A DNA stretch of 64,000 nt from Mycolicibacterium lutetiense (GTDB lineage Bacteria > Actinomycetota > Actinomycetes > Mycobacteriales > Mycobacteriaceae), in the NCBI RefSeq assembly GCF_017876775.1, contig NZ_JAGIOP010000002.1, forward strand, positions 1,488,001 to 1,552,000, read 5' to 3'. Positions 31,856-42,654 of this stretch are shown piece by piece. The position numbers and the translations under genes were made by a program. Position 1 is the first letter of the stretch, and every line of letters begins with the position of its first letter. The notes beneath the pieces were generated by a model. It did not search any database, had not been told where the DNA came from, and saw only the letters and a list, made by a program, of their open reading frames with translations.

Positions 31856-33148
31856 TCACTCCCCAACCAGCTCGAGGAGCGATACGCCCCGCGGGGTGAG
31901 CCGGAAGCGCAGCGGTTTCTTCGTAACCTTTTCAAGGATCCCGGCATCGTCCAGGCGCTGGAGTCGCGGGCGGACGAACTGACTGGACCGACCTACCGCG
32001 TCGGCCAGGGTGTTCGACTTGACGGCGCGGTTCGCATCGAAGTGGTAGGCCTGGCCCAGGGTAAATAGGATTGCACCGATGTCGCGGGGATCTACAGGCG
32101 GCGCCGACTCGCGATCGAGTCCGACGTTCAGCGGGAATTGCTCGTCCTCCATCAGAACGCGGAGACGTGCCCCGACCGTGTCGATCTTCTGCCGACGGTC
32201 GGAGAGGTCGAGCAGCAGGCGATGTTGCGCCTCAGCGATGATCTCCAGCATGTCGATCAGGTAGGGCGTGAGATCTCCGCGGTTCAATGAATTCTCCGCG
32301 TCAGTGAACGCTCGGTAGTAGCGATCCTTGTTGTCGGCGACGGTCGCCGACAGTGCCAGGCTCGCGTACGGAGCCAGCACCCGTCGGAGGTCCAGTGCGA
32401 GAAGGTAGCGCCCGGTCCGGCCGTTGCCGTCGTAGAACGGGTGTGTGTACTCGAAGATGAAGTGTGCGACCACGGCCCTGATCAGTTGGGCAATCGAATC
32501 GTCGCGACCCTGGCTCAGCATGAGAGTGAGCGCGTCTTCGATCGCCGACTCGGGCACCACACCTGTGTGCACGATCTTGGTTCCTGATTCGATCGACACC
32601 GGTCCTTGCCGGAACCGCAGCCCGTCGGGGGCGTCTTCGTCAAGAATCTCGCCTGCGGTTACCGCGTCGTAGACAGCCCGGACGTCGTCGAGTGTCTGCG
32701 GGCTTTCGGCCTCGTCATTGCCGAGGTCGAGGTAGAGCCGCACCATCTCCGTGAATCGCTTGTTGTCGATGGGGCGTTCTGCCCGGACCGCCTTGATCGC
32801 TGCGCTAATCTCCTTCCGAGTCGAGCGGACCTGTTCGATCTCGTTGGTCGCCTGGATCTCATCGATCACCATCTGATCTAGATAGTGGGTGCGCGCTCTG
32901 CCTGGCAGCCCTTGCCACTCGGCCCGAATCTTCGGCTCAAAGCTCATGATCCGTTCGATCAGCGCTGCGACTTCGGGCGTCATCAGCGCGAACATCGAGT
33001 ATTCGCCGACCATCAGGTCCCAGTGGATGGCGGCAGGAGACTCTCGCCGAGCTCGTTCCTCGGCATCGGCACCAACACGATCTCGTTGGTGAAAGATCGA
33101 CTTCAGCGTTCTATATGGCAACTGATCGATCCCCGTAGCTGTATCCAA
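31856..33148 (-). CDS. Class II Fic protein with winged-helix C-terminus
   Basis: A 430-residue protein. An N-terminal segment (PYRTLKSIFHQRDRV) is typical of stand-alone Fic proteins. The inhibitory helix reads EIQATNEIEQVRSTRKEI (97-114): T101-xxx-E105 is kept but the usual Gly/Asn is Gln106. The catalytic loop HPFYDGNGRTGR (236-247) is complete, including the final arginine. Residues 365-428 form a winged helix-turn-helix (KSNTLADAVGRSSQFVRPRL). It probably AMPylates a protein and may sense DNA or self-regulate. The frame opens with TTG at 33148 without a clear ribosome site; TTG 33121 is possible. The AT-rich upstream DNA and integrase remnant downstream suggest acquisition. Confidence 0.82.
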   Translation of the reverse strand: MDTATGIDQLPYRTLKSIFHQRDRVGADAEERARRESPAAIHWDLMVGEYSMFALMTPEVAALIERIMSFEPKIRAEWQGLPGRARTHYLDQMVIDEIQATNEIEQVRSTRKEISAAIKAVRAERPIDNKRFTEMVRLYLDLGNDEAESPQTLDDVRAVYDAVTAGEILDEDAPDGLRFRQGPVSIESGTKIVHTGVVPESAIEDALTLMLSQGRDDSIAQLIRAVVAHFIFEYTHPFYDGNGRTGRYLLALDLRRVLAPYASLALSATVADNKDRYYRAFTDAENSLNRGDLTPYLIDMLEIIAEAQHRLLLDLSDRRQKIDTVGARLRVLMEDEQFPLNVGLDRESAPPVDPRDIGAILFTLGQAYHFDANRAVKSNTLADAVGRSSQFVRPRLQRLDDAGILEKVTKKPLRFRLTPRGVSLLELVGE

Positions 33149-33491
33149 TATCCGCGGAATTCACCACGTCTATTTTATACAGAGCCCACTCTAGATCAAA
33201 TAGAACTGTGTCACCGGACTGTTTTCATGACCATCACTGGCTGTGATGCGGAGGCAGCCGCAGCTCCCCGAACCGGGTCGAGGGCGTCGGTGTGCCGCGG
33301 TGGGTCGTGATGTTCCTCGTTCCGACCGGCGAAGTGGTAGCCGCCGAACGCGCTGCGTATCGAGGCGATCGCGGTGGTCACGCTGGACGGCAACGGTGGG
33401 TCCAGTCGGTCACGGGCTCTCGCCTGATTAGTGGTCGGTCCTCACCGCGTGTTGGCACAATGTCGGCACACTGCGGGGATTCACTATGACG
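33149..33491. other. AT-rich intergenic region between Fic gene and tRNA-Ala
   Basis: The part 33155-33230 is clearly more AT-rich than the chromosome around it, as expected for a promoter on acquired DNA. Short frames here have no ribosome sites or recognisable sequence. The region probably marks one edge of a degraded island at tRNA-Ala; I found no copy of the tRNA 3' end that would define an attachment site. Confidence 0.4.
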
Positions 33492-33527
33492 AAAGGCAGG
33501 CCAGAAATAGCGTCTGACCTGCCTTTT
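33492..33527 (-). terminator. Rho-independent terminator after tRNA-Ala
   Basis: AAAGGCAGG (33492-33500) pairs with CCTGCCTTT (33518-33526), extended by CAG/CTG with one mismatch, around a 9-base loop. It lies just past the tRNA 3' end. The opposite strand has a T-run too, so it may work both ways. Confidence 0.6.
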
Positions 33528-33533
33528 ACGGAG

Positions 33534-33606
33534 TGGAGCTAAGGGGATTCGAACCCCTGACCCCCACACTGCCAGTGTGGTGCGCTACCAACTGCGCCAT
33601 AGCCCC
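33534..33606 (-). tRNA. tRNA-Ala, anticodon GGC
   Basis: A complete 73-base cloverleaf on the minus strand: acceptor GGGGCTA/TAGCTCC, D arm GCGC-AGTTGGTA-GCGC, anticodon arm CCACA-CTGGCAG-TGTGG (anticodon GGC), T arm AGGGG-TTCGAAT-CCCCT, discriminator A. The acceptor contains the G3:U70 wobble pair that identifies alanine tRNAs. The CCA end is not encoded. A promoter lies 18 bases upstream and a hairpin terminator follows. tRNA genes are common integration sites, in keeping with the nearby integrase remnant. Confidence 0.96.
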
Positions 33607-33623
33607 GTTTGTCGTGCTCCACG

Positions 33624-33652
33624 AAGTTACACCACGGCTGCCCCTGGTTCAA
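33624..33652 (-). promoter_or_regulatory. Promoter of tRNA-Ala
   Basis: Read on the minus strand: TTGAAC (33647-33652), 17-base spacer, TAACTT (33624-33629), ending 18 bases before the tRNA 5' end. A good sigma-A-type match. Confidence 0.6.
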
Positions 33653-33661
33653 AATCGCTGG

Positions 33662-34921
33662 TCAGGGGACCTCGCCGCCGGCCTCGGGACCGAGCGCACG
33701 GGCCGGTGTGTGCTCGGCGGAGGGCCGTCCGCGGGTCTCGGGAGCGAAGATCCAGCCCACCGCGGCGATCAACAGGATCACCCCGCTGATCACGAAGGCC
33801 CAGGAGAACGACAGGTACTGCGCGATCAGGCCGACCAACAGCGAACCGCCGACCGATCCGACGTCGGCCATCATCTGGAAGGCAGCCACCGCGGTACCGC
33901 CGCGAGCCTTGTTACCGATGATGTCGGCCACCGCAGCCTGCTGTGGCGCGGTGAAGATGCCGGTCGAGAAACCCGCGATATAGGCGGCCACCAGGAACAG
34001 CGTCAGCCCGTCGGTGAACCCCACCGTCGCGGTGGAGATGCCGGCCGCGGTGAGCCCGACGATCAACAGGATCCGCCGGCCCACCCGGTCGGACAGGTAG
34101 CCGCTGGGGATCACCGCCGACACATTGCCGACGGCGAAGGTGGCCAGCGCGAGCCCTGCCATCCCGGGACCGCGGTGCAGCACGTCGACAATGAACAACG
34201 GCACCAAAGCAATTCGGAGCCCAAAGGCCGACCAGCCGGTGGCGAAGTTCGACAACAGCGCCGCCCGGTAGGCGCGATTGCGCAGCGCCGCGCGCACGGT
34301 CACCGTGGGGCCGTCTTCCGGCGCGGGCGCGGCCAGGGACGAATGCCGCAGGCTGATGAACACCACCGCGGCCGCCACCAACAGTGCGGCACCGTAGATG
34401 AGGAACGGCGCGTTCAGGCCCAGGCCTGCGGTGAGGCTGCCGAGCACCGGGCCGCCGACCGAGCCGACCAGGAACGCCGAGGAGAACATGCCGGCCACCC
34501 GGCCGCGGGCGTCTTCGGGGCTGATCCGGATCATCAGCCCGAGTGCCGAGACGAAGAACATCGTCGACCCGACACCGCCGAGCGACCGGAACAGCAGCAG
34601 CTGCCAGTAGCTCTCGGCGAAGGCACACGCGCCGGTGGTGACGGCGACGATGAGCAGGCCCCACACGTAGACCCGCCGCTCCCCCAGCCGCTGGATCAGC
34701 ATGCCGCTGGCGGGGGCGAAACACAGCCTCATCAGCGCGAACGCGGTGATGACGAACGTTGCGGCGCTGATACTGACGCCGAAGTGGCGGGCATAGGCCG
34801 GCAGCACCGGCGCCACCACGCCATAGCCCAGCGCGATGACCGCGTTGGCGATGATCAGGACCCAGACCTCGCCAGGCAGCTTCGCCTTGGTCTGGCAGTC
34901 ACCTTCCGCGACAGAACTCAC
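33662..34921 (-). CDS. MFS transporter
   Basis: A 419-residue major facilitator protein with twelve hydrophobic segments. MFS signatures: [20 protein letters not shown], the loop 2-3 element [18 protein letters not shown], and [20 protein letters not shown] between helices 8 and 9. Drug- or metabolite-efflux type (DHA1-like); substrate unknown. GTG at 34919-34921 overlaps the stop of the phosphoglucomutase gene (GTGA), so it is the second gene of that operon. A much longer frame exists upstream but is a shadow of pgm. Confidence 0.82.
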   Translation of the reverse strand: MSSVAEGDCQTKAKLPGEVWVLIIANAVIALGYGVVAPVLPAYARHFGVSISAATFVITAFALMRLCFAPASGMLIQRLGERRVYVWGLLIVAVTTGACAFAESYWQLLLFRSLGGVGSTMFFVSALGLMIRISPEDARGRVAGMFSSAFLVGSVGGPVLGSLTAGLGLNAPFLIYGAALLVAAAVVFISLRHSSLAAPAPEDGPTVTVRAALRNRAYRAALLSNFATGWSAFGLRIALVPLFIVDVLHRGPGMAGLALATFAVGNVSAVIPSGYLSDRVGRRILLIVGLTAAGISTATVGFTDGLTLFLVAAYIAGFSTGIFTAPQQAAVADIIGNKARGGTAVAAFQMMADVGSVGGSLLVGLIAQYLSFSWAFVISGVILLIAAVGWIFAPETRGRPSAEHTPARALGPEAGGEVP

Positions 34922-36564
34922 CCGATGACTGTATTGACCACCTGCTTCGCGGCCTCCTGCACCTCCGCCAGATGCTCGGCGCCGAGGAACGACTCGGCGT
35001 AGATCTTGTACACGTCCTCGGTTCCTGACGGCCGGGCGGCGAACCAGGCGTTCTCCGTCGTGACCTTCAGCCCGCCCAACGCCGCCCCGTTGCCGGGAGC
35101 CGCGGTCAGCTTCGCGGTGATCGGCTCTCCGGCCAGTTCGGTGGCGCTGACCTGCTCGGGTGACAGCTTGGCCAGCCGGGCCTTCTGTTCGCGGTCGGCC
35201 GGCGCGTCGATGCGGGCGTAAGTGGGCGAGCCGTAGCGTTCGGCCAGCTCGGCGTAGCGCTGCGACGGCGTCGACCCGGTGATCGCCAGGATCTCGGAGG
35301 CCAGCAGCGCCAGGATGATGCCGTCCTTGTCGGTGGTCCAGGTCGACCCGTCGGTGCGCAGGAACGAGGCCCCCGCGCTCTCCTCGCCGCCGAAACCGAT
35401 GCCGCCGCCGATCAGTCCGTCGACGAACCATTTGAACCCGACTGGTACCTCGACCAGCTTGCGATCCAGCCCGGCCACCACCCGGTCAATGATCGACGAG
35501 CTGACCACCGTCTTGCCCACGGCCGTCGAGCCCGGCCACTGCGGCCGGTGGGTGTAGAGGTAGTCGATCGCCACGGCCAGATAGTGGTTGGGGTTGAGCA
35601 GCCCGCCGTCCGGGGTGACGATGCCGTGCCTGTCCGAGTCGGCGTCGTTGCCGGTGGCGATCTGGTAGGTACCGGGGTTGGCGCTCATCGCCCGAAGCAG
35701 CCCGGCCATGGCATTCGGTGAGCTGCAATCCATTCGGATCTTGCCGTCGGTGTCCAGCGTCATGAACCGCCACGTCGCGTCCACCAGCGGGTTCACCACG
35801 GTCAGGTCGAGGTTGTACCGCTCGGCGATGGCGCCCCAGTAGTCCACGCTGGCACCACCGAGCGGGTCGGCTCCGATGCGGATGCCCGCGGCCCGGATCG
35901 CGTGCAGATCCACCACATTCGCCAGATCCGCGACGTAGGCATCGAGATAGTCGTGGCGCTGGGCCATCTGCAACGCACGCGCCAACGGCATGCGTTTCAC
36001 CGACTTGAATCCGTCGCGCAAGATCTCGTTCGCCCGCTTGGCAATCCATCCGGTCGCGTCGGTGTCGGCGGGTCCGCCGTTGGGCGGGTTGTATTTGAAG
36101 CCGCCGTCGCGCGGCGGGTTGTGCGACGGGGTGACGACGATTCCGTCGGCAAGATCGGAATCGCGGCCCCGGTTGAAGGTCAAGATCGCGTGGCTGATCG
36201 CCGGCGTGGGAGTGTAGCGGTCGGCCGAATCAATCATCGCTACAACATCGTTGGCGGCCAGCACCTCCAGGGCCGACGCCCACGCGGGCTCCGACAGCGC
36301 ATGGGTGTCGCGACCGAGGAACAGCGGACCGGTGGTGCCCTGCGCGGCCCGATATTCGACGATGGCCTGGGTGGTGGCCAGGATATGGCCCTCGTTGAAC
36401 GCGGTGTCCAGACTGGAACCGCGATGCCCCGAGGTGCCGAACACGACCTGCTGCGCAATGTCGTCAGGGTCGGGCCGCCTGGTGTAGTACGCGGTCACCA
36501 CCTCGGCGATGTCGATCAGATCCTCGGGTTGAGCCGGTTGCCCGGCACGCGGATTGGCAGCCAT
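34918..36564 (-). CDS. pgmA: Phosphoglucomutase (alpha-D-glucose phosphate-specific)
   Basis: A 548-residue enzyme interconverting glucose 1-phosphate and glucose 6-phosphate, feeding glycogen, trehalose and cell-wall sugar synthesis. Visible: [20 protein letters not shown], the phosphoserine loop [20 protein letters not shown], the metal site [19 protein letters not shown], the sugar-binding [13 protein letters not shown] and the phosphate loop [16 protein letters not shown]. Length equals M. tuberculosis PgmA (Rv3068c), and the following crcB genes keep the same synteny. ATG at 36562-36564; a longer frame would enter the neighbouring promoter. Confidence 0.95.
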   Translation of the reverse strand: MAANPRAGQPAQPEDLIDIAEVVTAYYTRRPDPDDIAQQVVFGTSGHRGSSLDTAFNEGHILATTQAIVEYRAAQGTTGPLFLGRDTHALSEPAWASALEVLAANDVVAMIDSADRYTPTPAISHAILTFNRGRDSDLADGIVVTPSHNPPRDGGFKYNPPNGGPADTDATGWIAKRANEILRDGFKSVKRMPLARALQMAQRHDYLDAYVADLANVVDLHAIRAAGIRIGADPLGGASVDYWGAIAERYNLDLTVVNPLVDATWRFMTLDTDGKIRMDCSSPNAMAGLLRAMSANPGTYQIATGNDADSDRHGIVTPDGGLLNPNHYLAVAIDYLYTHRPQWPGSTAVGKTVVSSSIIDRVVAGLDRKLVEVPVGFKWFVDGLIGGGIGFGGEESAGASFLRTDGSTWTTDKDGIILALLASEILAITGSTPSQRYAELAERYGSPTYARIDAPADREQKARLAKLSPEQVSATELAGEPITAKLTAAPGNGAALGGLKVTTENAWFAARPSGTEDVYKIYAESFLGAEHLAEVQEAAKQVVNTVIG

Positions 36565-36632
36565 GGTTCCCGATTTCCCTCCGACAACTAGCGTTCGACG
36601 GTCAGGGCAAGCCTTACACAAGTCGATTACAA

Positions 36633-37355
36633 GTGGGGCCCGGCAACGTGGCAGTCGTGAATACTCCCAGCCAACCCACCCGACTCGTCACCATCACCGC
36701 GCGGCGCCCCGGCGATCCCGAACCCGACCTGCTCGGCATCAGCCTCGCGCACCGCGCCATGGTCACCGATGTCGGCCGCATCGCGACATTGACCTCGGCA
36801 TTCGCGGACGGACGGACAACGTGCACGCCCCGACGCGCTCGTGCTGTCGCCCGGTACGTGGACCTGCTGTGCGACTCCATCCACCACCATCACATGACAG
36901 AGGACCAGATCCTGTGGCCGGTGATCGCAGCCTCCGCGGGTGGGTCCGTCGATCTGACCGAACTGACCGCGGACCACGCCGCGCTTGATCCGCGGTTGGA
37001 CCGGTTGCGCGCGCTGGCGGCTGGGTTCCGGCTGAATGTCGGCGATCGCGATTCGGCGGAACCGCTGGCCGCCGGCCTCACCGACCTGCACGCACTGCTG
37101 CATGAACACATCGCCGATGAGGAACGGGAGATCTTCCCGGTGATCCGGCAGTACGTGTCGGTCGACCACTGGGCCGCCGTCGAAAAAGCCGCCCAACGGG
37201 GCGGACGGATGTCGTTCGACGGACCACGCACCGTGGCGGTGATGACCGAGCGCGAGCGCGTCGCACTGTCCGAAACCGTGAGTCCGGTACTGCTCGGGCT
37301 GATCAGGGTGTTGTCGGTGCGCCACCGGCGATTCGACCGTCGGGTGTTCGGCTGA
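36633..37355 (+). CDS. Hemerythrin-like HHE domain protein
   Basis: A 240-residue all-helical protein. Histidine/acid ligands for a diiron site are seen in [32 protein letters not shown] and [20 protein letters not shown] proteins bind O2, NO or iron and often take part in redox or NO sensing. The start is uncertain: GTG 36633 is given, while GTG 36648 or 36657 ([11 protein letters not shown]) are equally possible because no ribosome site is clear. It is divergent from pgmA (about 70 bases) and its last 53 bases overlap the convergent SARP gene. Confidence 0.78.
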   Translation: MGPGNVAVVNTPSQPTRLVTITARRPGDPEPDLLGISLAHRAMVTDVGRIATLTSAFADGRTTCTPRRARAVARYVDLLCDSIHHHHMTEDQILWPVIAASAGGSVDLTELTADHAALDPRLDRLRALAAGFRLNVGDRDSAEPLAAGLTDLHALLHEHIADEEREIFPVIRQYVSVDHWAAVEKAAQRGGRMSFDGPRTVAVMTERERVALSETVSPVLLGLIRVLSVRHRRFDRRVFG

Positions 37356-40300
37356 GCACCCGGGCGGCGTCCGCCCCGAGACGCTGACGGAGCGCAGCAG
37401 CATCGGCGCGGTAGCGGCGGGCCAGTTCGGCGTCTCCGGTCAGTTCGGCGACCGCGGCCAGCGCCTCGTCCACCGGCCCGGTGAGCAGGGTGCCGTTGTC
37501 GAGCCCGGCCATCCGCCCCGAATAGGGCAGCAGCTCCTCGGCCGTCGCTTTGGCGGCCGCCTCATCGCCGAGCGCCGCCGCCGCGTGCGCGCGCAGCGTC
37601 GTCACGGCCAGCCAGTAGTAGGACCGCTCCACCGGCGTGCGCTGGGCCCAGACCTGTTGTGCTTCATCGGTTCTTCCGGCGGCCAGCAGCGCCAGGACCA
37701 CGGCGTCGGAGACCGACTTCGACACCAGGTTGTGCACGGCGAGCAGTTCGTCGGCCAACGGAGCGAGATTGTTGCGGAACAGCGCCCCCGTCAACCGTCC
37801 GACGAGCGCCATCAACGCGCCGTTGGGGGCGCCGTGATCGGACAACTGGGCGGCCGCCGCCGCATAGCGGCGCTCACCTTCGTCGGGCCGGCCCGCCAGC
37901 ACCGTCAACTGCGCCTCGAACACATCGAGCACGCCCAGGAGGTAGCCCAGCTGACCGGTCCCGGCGCGCGCCACGGCGAGATCGACGTGGCCCAGGGCTG
38001 CGGCCAGATCCGAGCGGCCCGCCGCGGACAGGAACAACAGCCACTGCGCGACGGCCTCGTAGTCGACCGCGCCGCACTCCTGCGCCACGACGAGCAGTTC
38101 GCCGGCCATGGCTTCCCGTTCGGCGGCGAGATCGGGGCCCAGCGCGGCGAAGGCACGGGCATTGAGCGCCGCGCACATCAGCCGGCCGTTGACGTCGGGA
38201 TCCTCGGCGTGCGCGACGCGCGCCAACGCGAGGGCCTCGGCACTGGCCGCCAATGCAGCCGGCGTATCCGCCCCCTCCAACTCGGCGAACAACGTCGACA
38301 ACAGTCGCGCCCGCACGGGCACCGAATGGTCCCGGTCCAGCACACCACGAAGTGGCACCACGATGTCCTGGTCGGCGGCGTCGGTCACCCGCAGCCGCCA
38401 CACCAGCGGGGCATCCCACTGGGTGAGCACGCCGACCGTCAACGCGTCGTGGCCTGCTGCCAGCGCCAACGTCCGCTTCTGTTCGTCGCGTGCCGCAACC
38501 ACATCGCCGGATCGGGCCAGCGCCGCAACAAGTCCAGACCGCGCGAGAACTGTCCGCGCCGGCATGTTCGATTGTGCGGCCGCCGGCCGGGCATCGGCGA
38601 GTTCCAGCATCCGAACGGTCGAGCGCCACTGCCGCACCGATTCCGCCGGAGCGCCGACAGTGTCGGCGTCGCGAGCGGCGGCCATCGCGAAATCAGCTGC
38701 CTCGCTTGCAGTGTCCGGTGTGGCTGCGGCTACGGCGTGATAGGCCACAGAGGAGGAGTCCGCCGAACTTCCCGGCCGACGGAGCAGACCGAGAGCCGCA
38801 GCGTGCAGCCGGGTCCGGCGCAGGATCGACATGTCGTCGTAGATGGTGTCGCGGATCAACGCGTGGGCAAACCTGGCCCGGCCGGGCGCCGGCTCGTCGA
38901 GAAGCCCGGCCAGCACAGCCGGTTCGAGCGCGTCGAGCAGCTCTTCGGAGTTGCCCCACGCAAGGCCGCCTAGAAGGTCGAGATCCACGTCCCGACCGAG
39001 CACCGCGGCCTGACGCAGCGCCGTGGCGGTGGGTGCGGGCAGCCGGGCCAGTCTGCGCCGCAAGACATCACGTACCCCGGCCGGAACACTGCCCTTGCCG
39101 GCCTCTACACCCTCGGCAACCATCAGCCGGGCCAGTTCCCGAATGAACAGCGGGTTGCCACCGGTCCGTTCACGCAGGAGTCGCAAGGTATCGCCGGCCA
39201 ACGCCGAAAGACCGTACTCGGCAGCCAGTTCCGCAGTGGCCGTCTCATCGAGACCGGCCAGTTCCAGGTGCGCGGCGGCATGATTGGCCAATGCTGCGCG
39301 GGCGGCCTCCAGCTCCGCCCCGGATTCGGACGGCCGGTACGTGCCGATGATCAGCACGCGATGGCCACCGAGCCGATCGGTCACGAACCGCAGCAGCTCC
39401 AGGGTCAGGCCGTCGGTTCGGTGCAGATCGTCCAGCACGACGACCAGCGGTCGGCGGGCAGACGCCTGCCCGAGGAGGCCGGCGAGCGCCTGGGCCAACC
39501 AGAACGTTCCGCCGCTGTCGGCACCCGCCGTCCCGGCCTCGTGCAACAGCGGGCCCAACGCCGTGAGCTGACCGGGTTCGCACAAGGCCACGAATTCTCG
39601 GATGACCTCCGTCCACGCCCACCCCGGCGGGGCACCGTCCACCTCGGGGCAGCGTCCCGAGGCCACCGCCCAGCCGGTCGCGCGTAGCCGCTCGGCGGCG
39701 GTATCGACCAGAGTGGTCTTGCCCAGGCCCACCTCGCCACTGACCCACAGCACGCGACCGCCTTCGCGCTCAACCGTTTCCGCGGTCTGTGCGATCGCTG
39801 CCAGCTCGGCGGTCCTGCCGCACGACCGTGCCGGCGTCGGCCCGACCCGCGGGATCGCCATCGACCGCTCGGCAACGGGAATCGGCTCAAGATGATCGGC
39901 CTGCTGCAGAATGTCGCGTTCCAGGTCTCGAAGCGCCCGCGCCGGTTCGAGCCCGAGGCCATCGATCAGGTGATCGCGAGTGCGTCGGAGAACGTCCAGC
40001 GCCGCGGTTTGACGGCCGGTCCGGTACAGCGCGGTCGCGAGTAGCCCGGCGGCGACCTCCCGACCCGGGTGGTCGCGGGCGTGGCGCTCCAGAACCCGTA
40101 CGGCCGTTGCGTCGCGCCCCAGCACCGACTGCGTCTGCGCAAACGATTCGGTGGTGGCCAACCGCAATTCGGCCAGCCGGGCCACCTCCGGGGCCGCCCA
40201 CAGCGCGTCGGCCACCTCCGCATAGGGGTCACCCGACCAACCCTCGAGCGCATCTTCGAGCAGTCGCGCCCGCTCGGCGGGATCGGATTCCTGCTCTGCT

Positions 40301-40671
40301 GCAACGACTTTCGACTCAAAGCTCCACACGTCGACGGCCTCGGCCGGCAGTCGCAGACAGTATCCCGGGGCAACGCTGACGATGACGCCGGCGACGGTGC
40401 GCGGCTCGCGCCCCGGCTCGAGCACGCGACGCAGATGCGAGATGTAGGCCTGCAGCGAGGACAGCACCTTCGGCGGTGGCTCGCCCTCCCACAGGTCGTC
40501 GATGAGCCTGTCGACCGACACCACTTCGCCGTGCGCGGATACCAACCGAGCCAACACCGATCGCTGCCTGCGACCGCCGAGTTCCACCGGCTCGCCGGCC
40601 ACCCACGCCCGGATCGGCCCCAGTGCAGCCACTCGCACCGTGGACAGTGAAGAATTCCCGGGGGCCGTCAT
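37303..40671 (-). CDS. SARP/AfsR-type regulator with BTAD, ATPase and TPR-like region
   Basis: A 1,122-residue transcriptional activator. Residues 12-95: OmpR-like winged helix ([40 protein letters not shown]). Residues 100-245: bacterial transcriptional activation domain ([39 protein letters not shown]). Residues 285-620: STAND-type ATPase with Walker [21 protein letters not shown] and Walker [21 protein letters not shown]. The rest is helical repeats. Such proteins switch on secondary-metabolite or stress genes. It reads away from crcB across 48 bases, with a small hairpin there, and overlaps the hemerythrin gene at its 3' end. Target unknown. Confidence 0.87.
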   Translation of the reverse strand: MTAPGNSSLSTVRVAALGPIRAWVAGEPVELGGRRQRSVLARLVSAHGEVVSVDRLIDDLWEGEPPPKVLSSLQAYISHLRRVLEPGREPRTVAGVIVSVAPGYCLRLPAEAVDVWSFESKVVAAEQESDPAERARLLEDALEGWSGDPYAEVADALWAAPEVARLAELRLATTESFAQTQSVLGRDATAVRVLERHARDHPGREVAAGLLATALYRTGRQTAALDVLRRTRDHLIDGLGLEPARALRDLERDILQQADHLEPIPVAERSMAIPRVGPTPARSCGRTAELAAIAQTAETVEREGGRVLWVSGEVGLGKTTLVDTAAERLRATGWAVASGRCPEVDGAPPGWAWTEVIREFVALCEPGQLTALGPLLHEAGTAGADSGGTFWLAQALAGLLGQASARRPLVVVLDDLHRTDGLTLELLRFVTDRLGGHRVLIIGTYRPSESGAELEAARAALANHAAAHLELAGLDETATAELAAEYGLSALAGDTLRLLRERTGGNPLFIRELARLMVAEGVEAGKGSVPAGVRDVLRRRLARLPAPTATALRQAAVLGRDVDLDLLGGLAWGNSEELLDALEPAVLAGLLDEPAPGRARFAHALIRDTIYDDMSILRRTRLHAAALGLLRRPGSSADSSSVAYHAVAAATPDTASEAADFAMAAARDADTVGAPAESVRQWRSTVRMLELADARPAAAQSNMPARTVLARSGLVAALARSGDVVAARDEQKRTLALAAGHDALTVGVLTQWDAPLVWRLRVTDAADQDIVVPLRGVLDRDHSVPVRARLLSTLFAELEGADTPAALAASAEALALARVAHAEDPDVNGRLMCAALNARAFAALGPDLAAEREAMAGELLVVAQECGAVDYEAVAQWLLFLSAAGRSDLAAALGHVDLAVARAGTGQLGYLLGVLDVFEAQLTVLAGRPDEGERRYAAAAAQLSDHGAPNGALMALVGRLTGALFRNNLAPLADELLAVHNLVSKSVSDAVVLALLAAGRTDEAQQVWAQRTPVERSYYWLAVTTLRAHAAAALGDEAAAKATAEELLPYSGRMAGLDNGTLLTGPVDEALAAVAELTGDAELARRYRADAAALRQRLGADAARVLSRTPDGRIAGGAPTTP

Positions 40672-40677
40672 GGTGAG

Positions 40678-40694
40678 CCGACCTTAACGGTCGG
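40678..40694. promoter_or_regulatory. Small inverted repeat between SARP and crcB genes
   Basis: CCGACC-TTAAC-GGTCGG, perfect 6-base arms, 7 bases upstream of the SARP start. It could be an operator for autoregulation. No fluoride riboswitch was recognised before crcB. Confidence 0.3.
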
Positions 40695-40719
40695 GCCGCC
40701 GACCGACATACTTTGCATC

Positions 40720-41118
40720 ATGTCCCGTCACGACCCCCGTGAACTCGCCGCGGTGTTCGTCGGCGGCGCGCTGGGCACGCTGGCCCGCGCCGTCCTGGCA
40801 GTGATTGCGCCGCCCGATCCCGGCCACTGGCCCTGGCCCACCTTCATCGTGAACATCGTCGGCGCATTCCTGCTGGGCTACTTCACCACACGTCTGCTGG
40901 AACGACTGCCGGTGTCGAGCTACCGCCGTCCACTCCTGGGCACCGGCTTGTGCGGCGGGCTGACCACGTTCTCCACGATGCAGGTCGAGACGATCACCAT
41001 GCTCGAACACGGCTACTGGGCGCTGGCGGCCGGCTACACCGCGGCCAGCATCACCGCCGGCCTGCTTGCGGTCGCTGTCGCGACCGCAATCGTGCGCCGT
41101 GCCATGGTGCGCGGATGA
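40720..41118 (+). CDS. crcB1: Fluoride exporter CrcB/Fluc, subunit 1
   Basis: A 132-residue, four-helix membrane protein. Fluc motifs: [39 protein letters not shown] (Asn of the pore) and [20 protein letters not shown] (the TTFST Phe-box and central Na+ site). It forms dual-topology channels that expel fluoride; two-gene systems build heterodimers. ATG start 40720. Its stop overlaps the next crcB start (ATGA). Equivalent to M. tuberculosis Rv3069. Confidence 0.92.
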   Translation: MSRHDPRELAAVFVGGALGTLARAVLAVIAPPDPGHWPWPTFIVNIVGAFLLGYFTTRLLERLPVSSYRRPLLGTGLCGGLTTFSTMQVETITMLEHGYWALAAGYTAASITAGLLAVAVATAIVRRAMVRG

Positions 41119-41492
41119 GTGCGTCGATGACCCCGGTCGTCTGGGCCGGCGTGCTGCTTCTCGGGGGCGTCGGAGCGGTCTGCCGATTCCTGCTCGACCG
41201 CGCGGTGTCCGCGCGGCACACCCGTGGCTTCCCGTTCGGCACCTTGGCGGTCAACCTCAGTGGCGCCTTTCTGCTCGGCCTCCTCGGCGGCCTGGCCCTC
41301 AACCCACACGCCGCGCTGCTGGCCGGCACCGCATTCGTCGGCTCCTACACGACGTTTTCCACCTGGATGCTGGAAACCCAGCGCCTCGGCGAGGAGCGCC
41401 GGGTATGGCCCGCGGTGGGCAATATCGTCGTCAGCGTCGCCCTCGGCCTGACCGCGGCGTGGCTGGGCATGACGCTGGGGAGCCAACTGTGA
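41115..41492 (+). CDS. crcB2: Fluoride exporter CrcB/Fluc, subunit 2
   Basis: A 125-residue four-helix protein paralogous to the upstream gene: [39 protein letters not shown] and [20 protein letters not shown]. The two copies differ in most residues, consistent with an inside-out heterodimer of fixed opposite orientations. ATG at 41115 overlaps crcB1; the stop overlaps the DUF190 gene (GTGA). Equivalent to Rv3070. Confidence 0.92.
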   Translation: MSASMTPVVWAGVLLLGGVGAVCRFLLDRAVSARHTRGFPFGTLAVNLSGAFLLGLLGGLALNPHAALLAGTAFVGSYTTFSTWMLETQRLGEERRVWPAVGNIVVSVALGLTAAWLGMTLGSQL

Positions 41493-42559
41493 CCACCACC
41501 GACTACCTCAAGCTGACCGCATACTTCGCCGAACGACTGCGCCACGAACACCACTTCGTGGCCGACGCACTGCTGGATCTGTACGGCGGCAGCGACATCG
41601 CCATCAGCGTGATGTTGCGCGGGATCGCCAGCTTCGGTCCCGAGCACCACCTGCGCACCGACGAGACATTGACCGGCTCGGAGGATCCACCTATCGCCAT
41701 CGCGGCCGTGGACTCAGCCGACAAGATCTCCGCGCTCGCCGACCGGACCGTCTCGATCATCCCGCGTGGCCTGATCACCCTGGAACGCGCACAGCTGATC
41801 CGCCGCTCATCACCGGCACCGACAGTCACCGACATGTGCAAGCTGACCGTGTACGTCGGCCGCCATCACCGGGTCGCCGGGGTGCCGGCCTACCGGGCGG
41901 TGTGCGATCTGCTGCACCAGCGCGGCTTCGCCGGAGCCACAGTGTTTCTCGGGGTAGACGGCACGGCACACGGCCAGCGTCGGCGCGCCGCGTTCTTCAG
42001 CCGCAACACCGAGGTGCCGCTGATGATCATCGGGCTCGGGACCGGGGCGCAGGTGAACGCCGTGCTCGGCGAGCTCACCGGGCTGCTGGAGAACCCACTG
42101 CTCACGGTCGAGCGGGCGCAACTGTGCAAACGTGCCGGAGACCTGCTGGCCCGGCCGGCCGAGCTGCCGGAGACCGACGCCGAGGGCCACCCACTGTGGC
42201 AGAAGTTGATGGTGCACACCTCCGAGACCGCGCACCACGACGGGGTGCCCATCCACCGGGCCATCGTCCGCAAGCTGATGCAGACCGGCGCCGCCGGCGG
42301 CGCCACCGTGCTGCGCGCGGTGTGGGGATTCAGTGGCGCGGACAAGCCACACGGAGACCGACTGTTTCAGTTCGGACGGCAGGTGCCGGTGACAACGATC
42401 GTGGTGGACACCCCGCAACGAATCGCCGGGGCCTTCGAGGTCATCGACGAACTCACCCGCGAGCACGGCGTGATCAGCGCCGAGATGGTGCCGTCGGCGA
42501 CCATTGTCGATGCCGGCCAACGCCTCGGCGGCACCGATCTTGCGCAGTTCAATTACTAA
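41489..42559 (+). CDS. Triple-DUF190 protein of the fluoride operon
   Basis: A 356-residue cytosolic protein made of three tandem DUF190 repeats: residues about 5-105 ([20 protein letters not shown]), 115-225 ([20 protein letters not shown]) and 240-345 ([20 protein letters not shown]). DUF190 has a ferredoxin-like/PII-like fold and often accompanies crcB. A regulatory or fluoride-sensing role is plausible, as PII-like proteins bind nucleotides or anions. The GTG at 41489 overlaps the crcB2 stop. Related to M. tuberculosis Rv3071. Function is not established. Confidence 0.82.
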   Translation: MTTTDYLKLTAYFAERLRHEHHFVADALLDLYGGSDIAISVMLRGIASFGPEHHLRTDETLTGSEDPPIAIAAVDSADKISALADRTVSIIPRGLITLERAQLIRRSSPAPTVTDMCKLTVYVGRHHRVAGVPAYRAVCDLLHQRGFAGATVFLGVDGTAHGQRRRAAFFSRNTEVPLMIIGLGTGAQVNAVLGELTGLLENPLLTVERAQLCKRAGDLLARPAELPETDAEGHPLWQKLMVHTSETAHHDGVPIHRAIVRKLMQTGAAGGATVLRAVWGFSGADKPHGDRLFQFGRQVPVTTIVVDTPQRIAGAFEVIDELTREHGVISAEMVPSATIVDAGQRLGGTDLAQFNY

Positions 42560-42575
42560 CCCCGCCGCGATGCAG

Positions 42576-42594
42576 TAAGGCTAGCCTTGCCTTC
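42576..42594. promoter_or_regulatory. IdeR iron box upstream of mbtN
   Basis: TAAGGCTAGCCTTGCCTTC matches the 19-base IdeR consensus (TWAGGTWAGSCTWACCTWA) in about 16 positions, 60 bases before mbtN. Predicts repression of mbtN when iron is sufficient. Confidence 0.7.
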
Positions 42595-42654
42595 ATTCTG
42601 TGTGTACCGTGCGACCCCATGCAGTCGACAACACCAGATGGAGACAGCGAACTC

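Noticed and set aside
33211..33393. A 60-codon minus-strand frame before tRNA-Ala
   Set aside because: No ribosome site or family resemblance; it spans the edge of the relic island.
40672..40719. Fluoride (crcB) riboswitch
   Set aside because: The gap is only 48 bases and lacks the conserved pseudoknot blocks.
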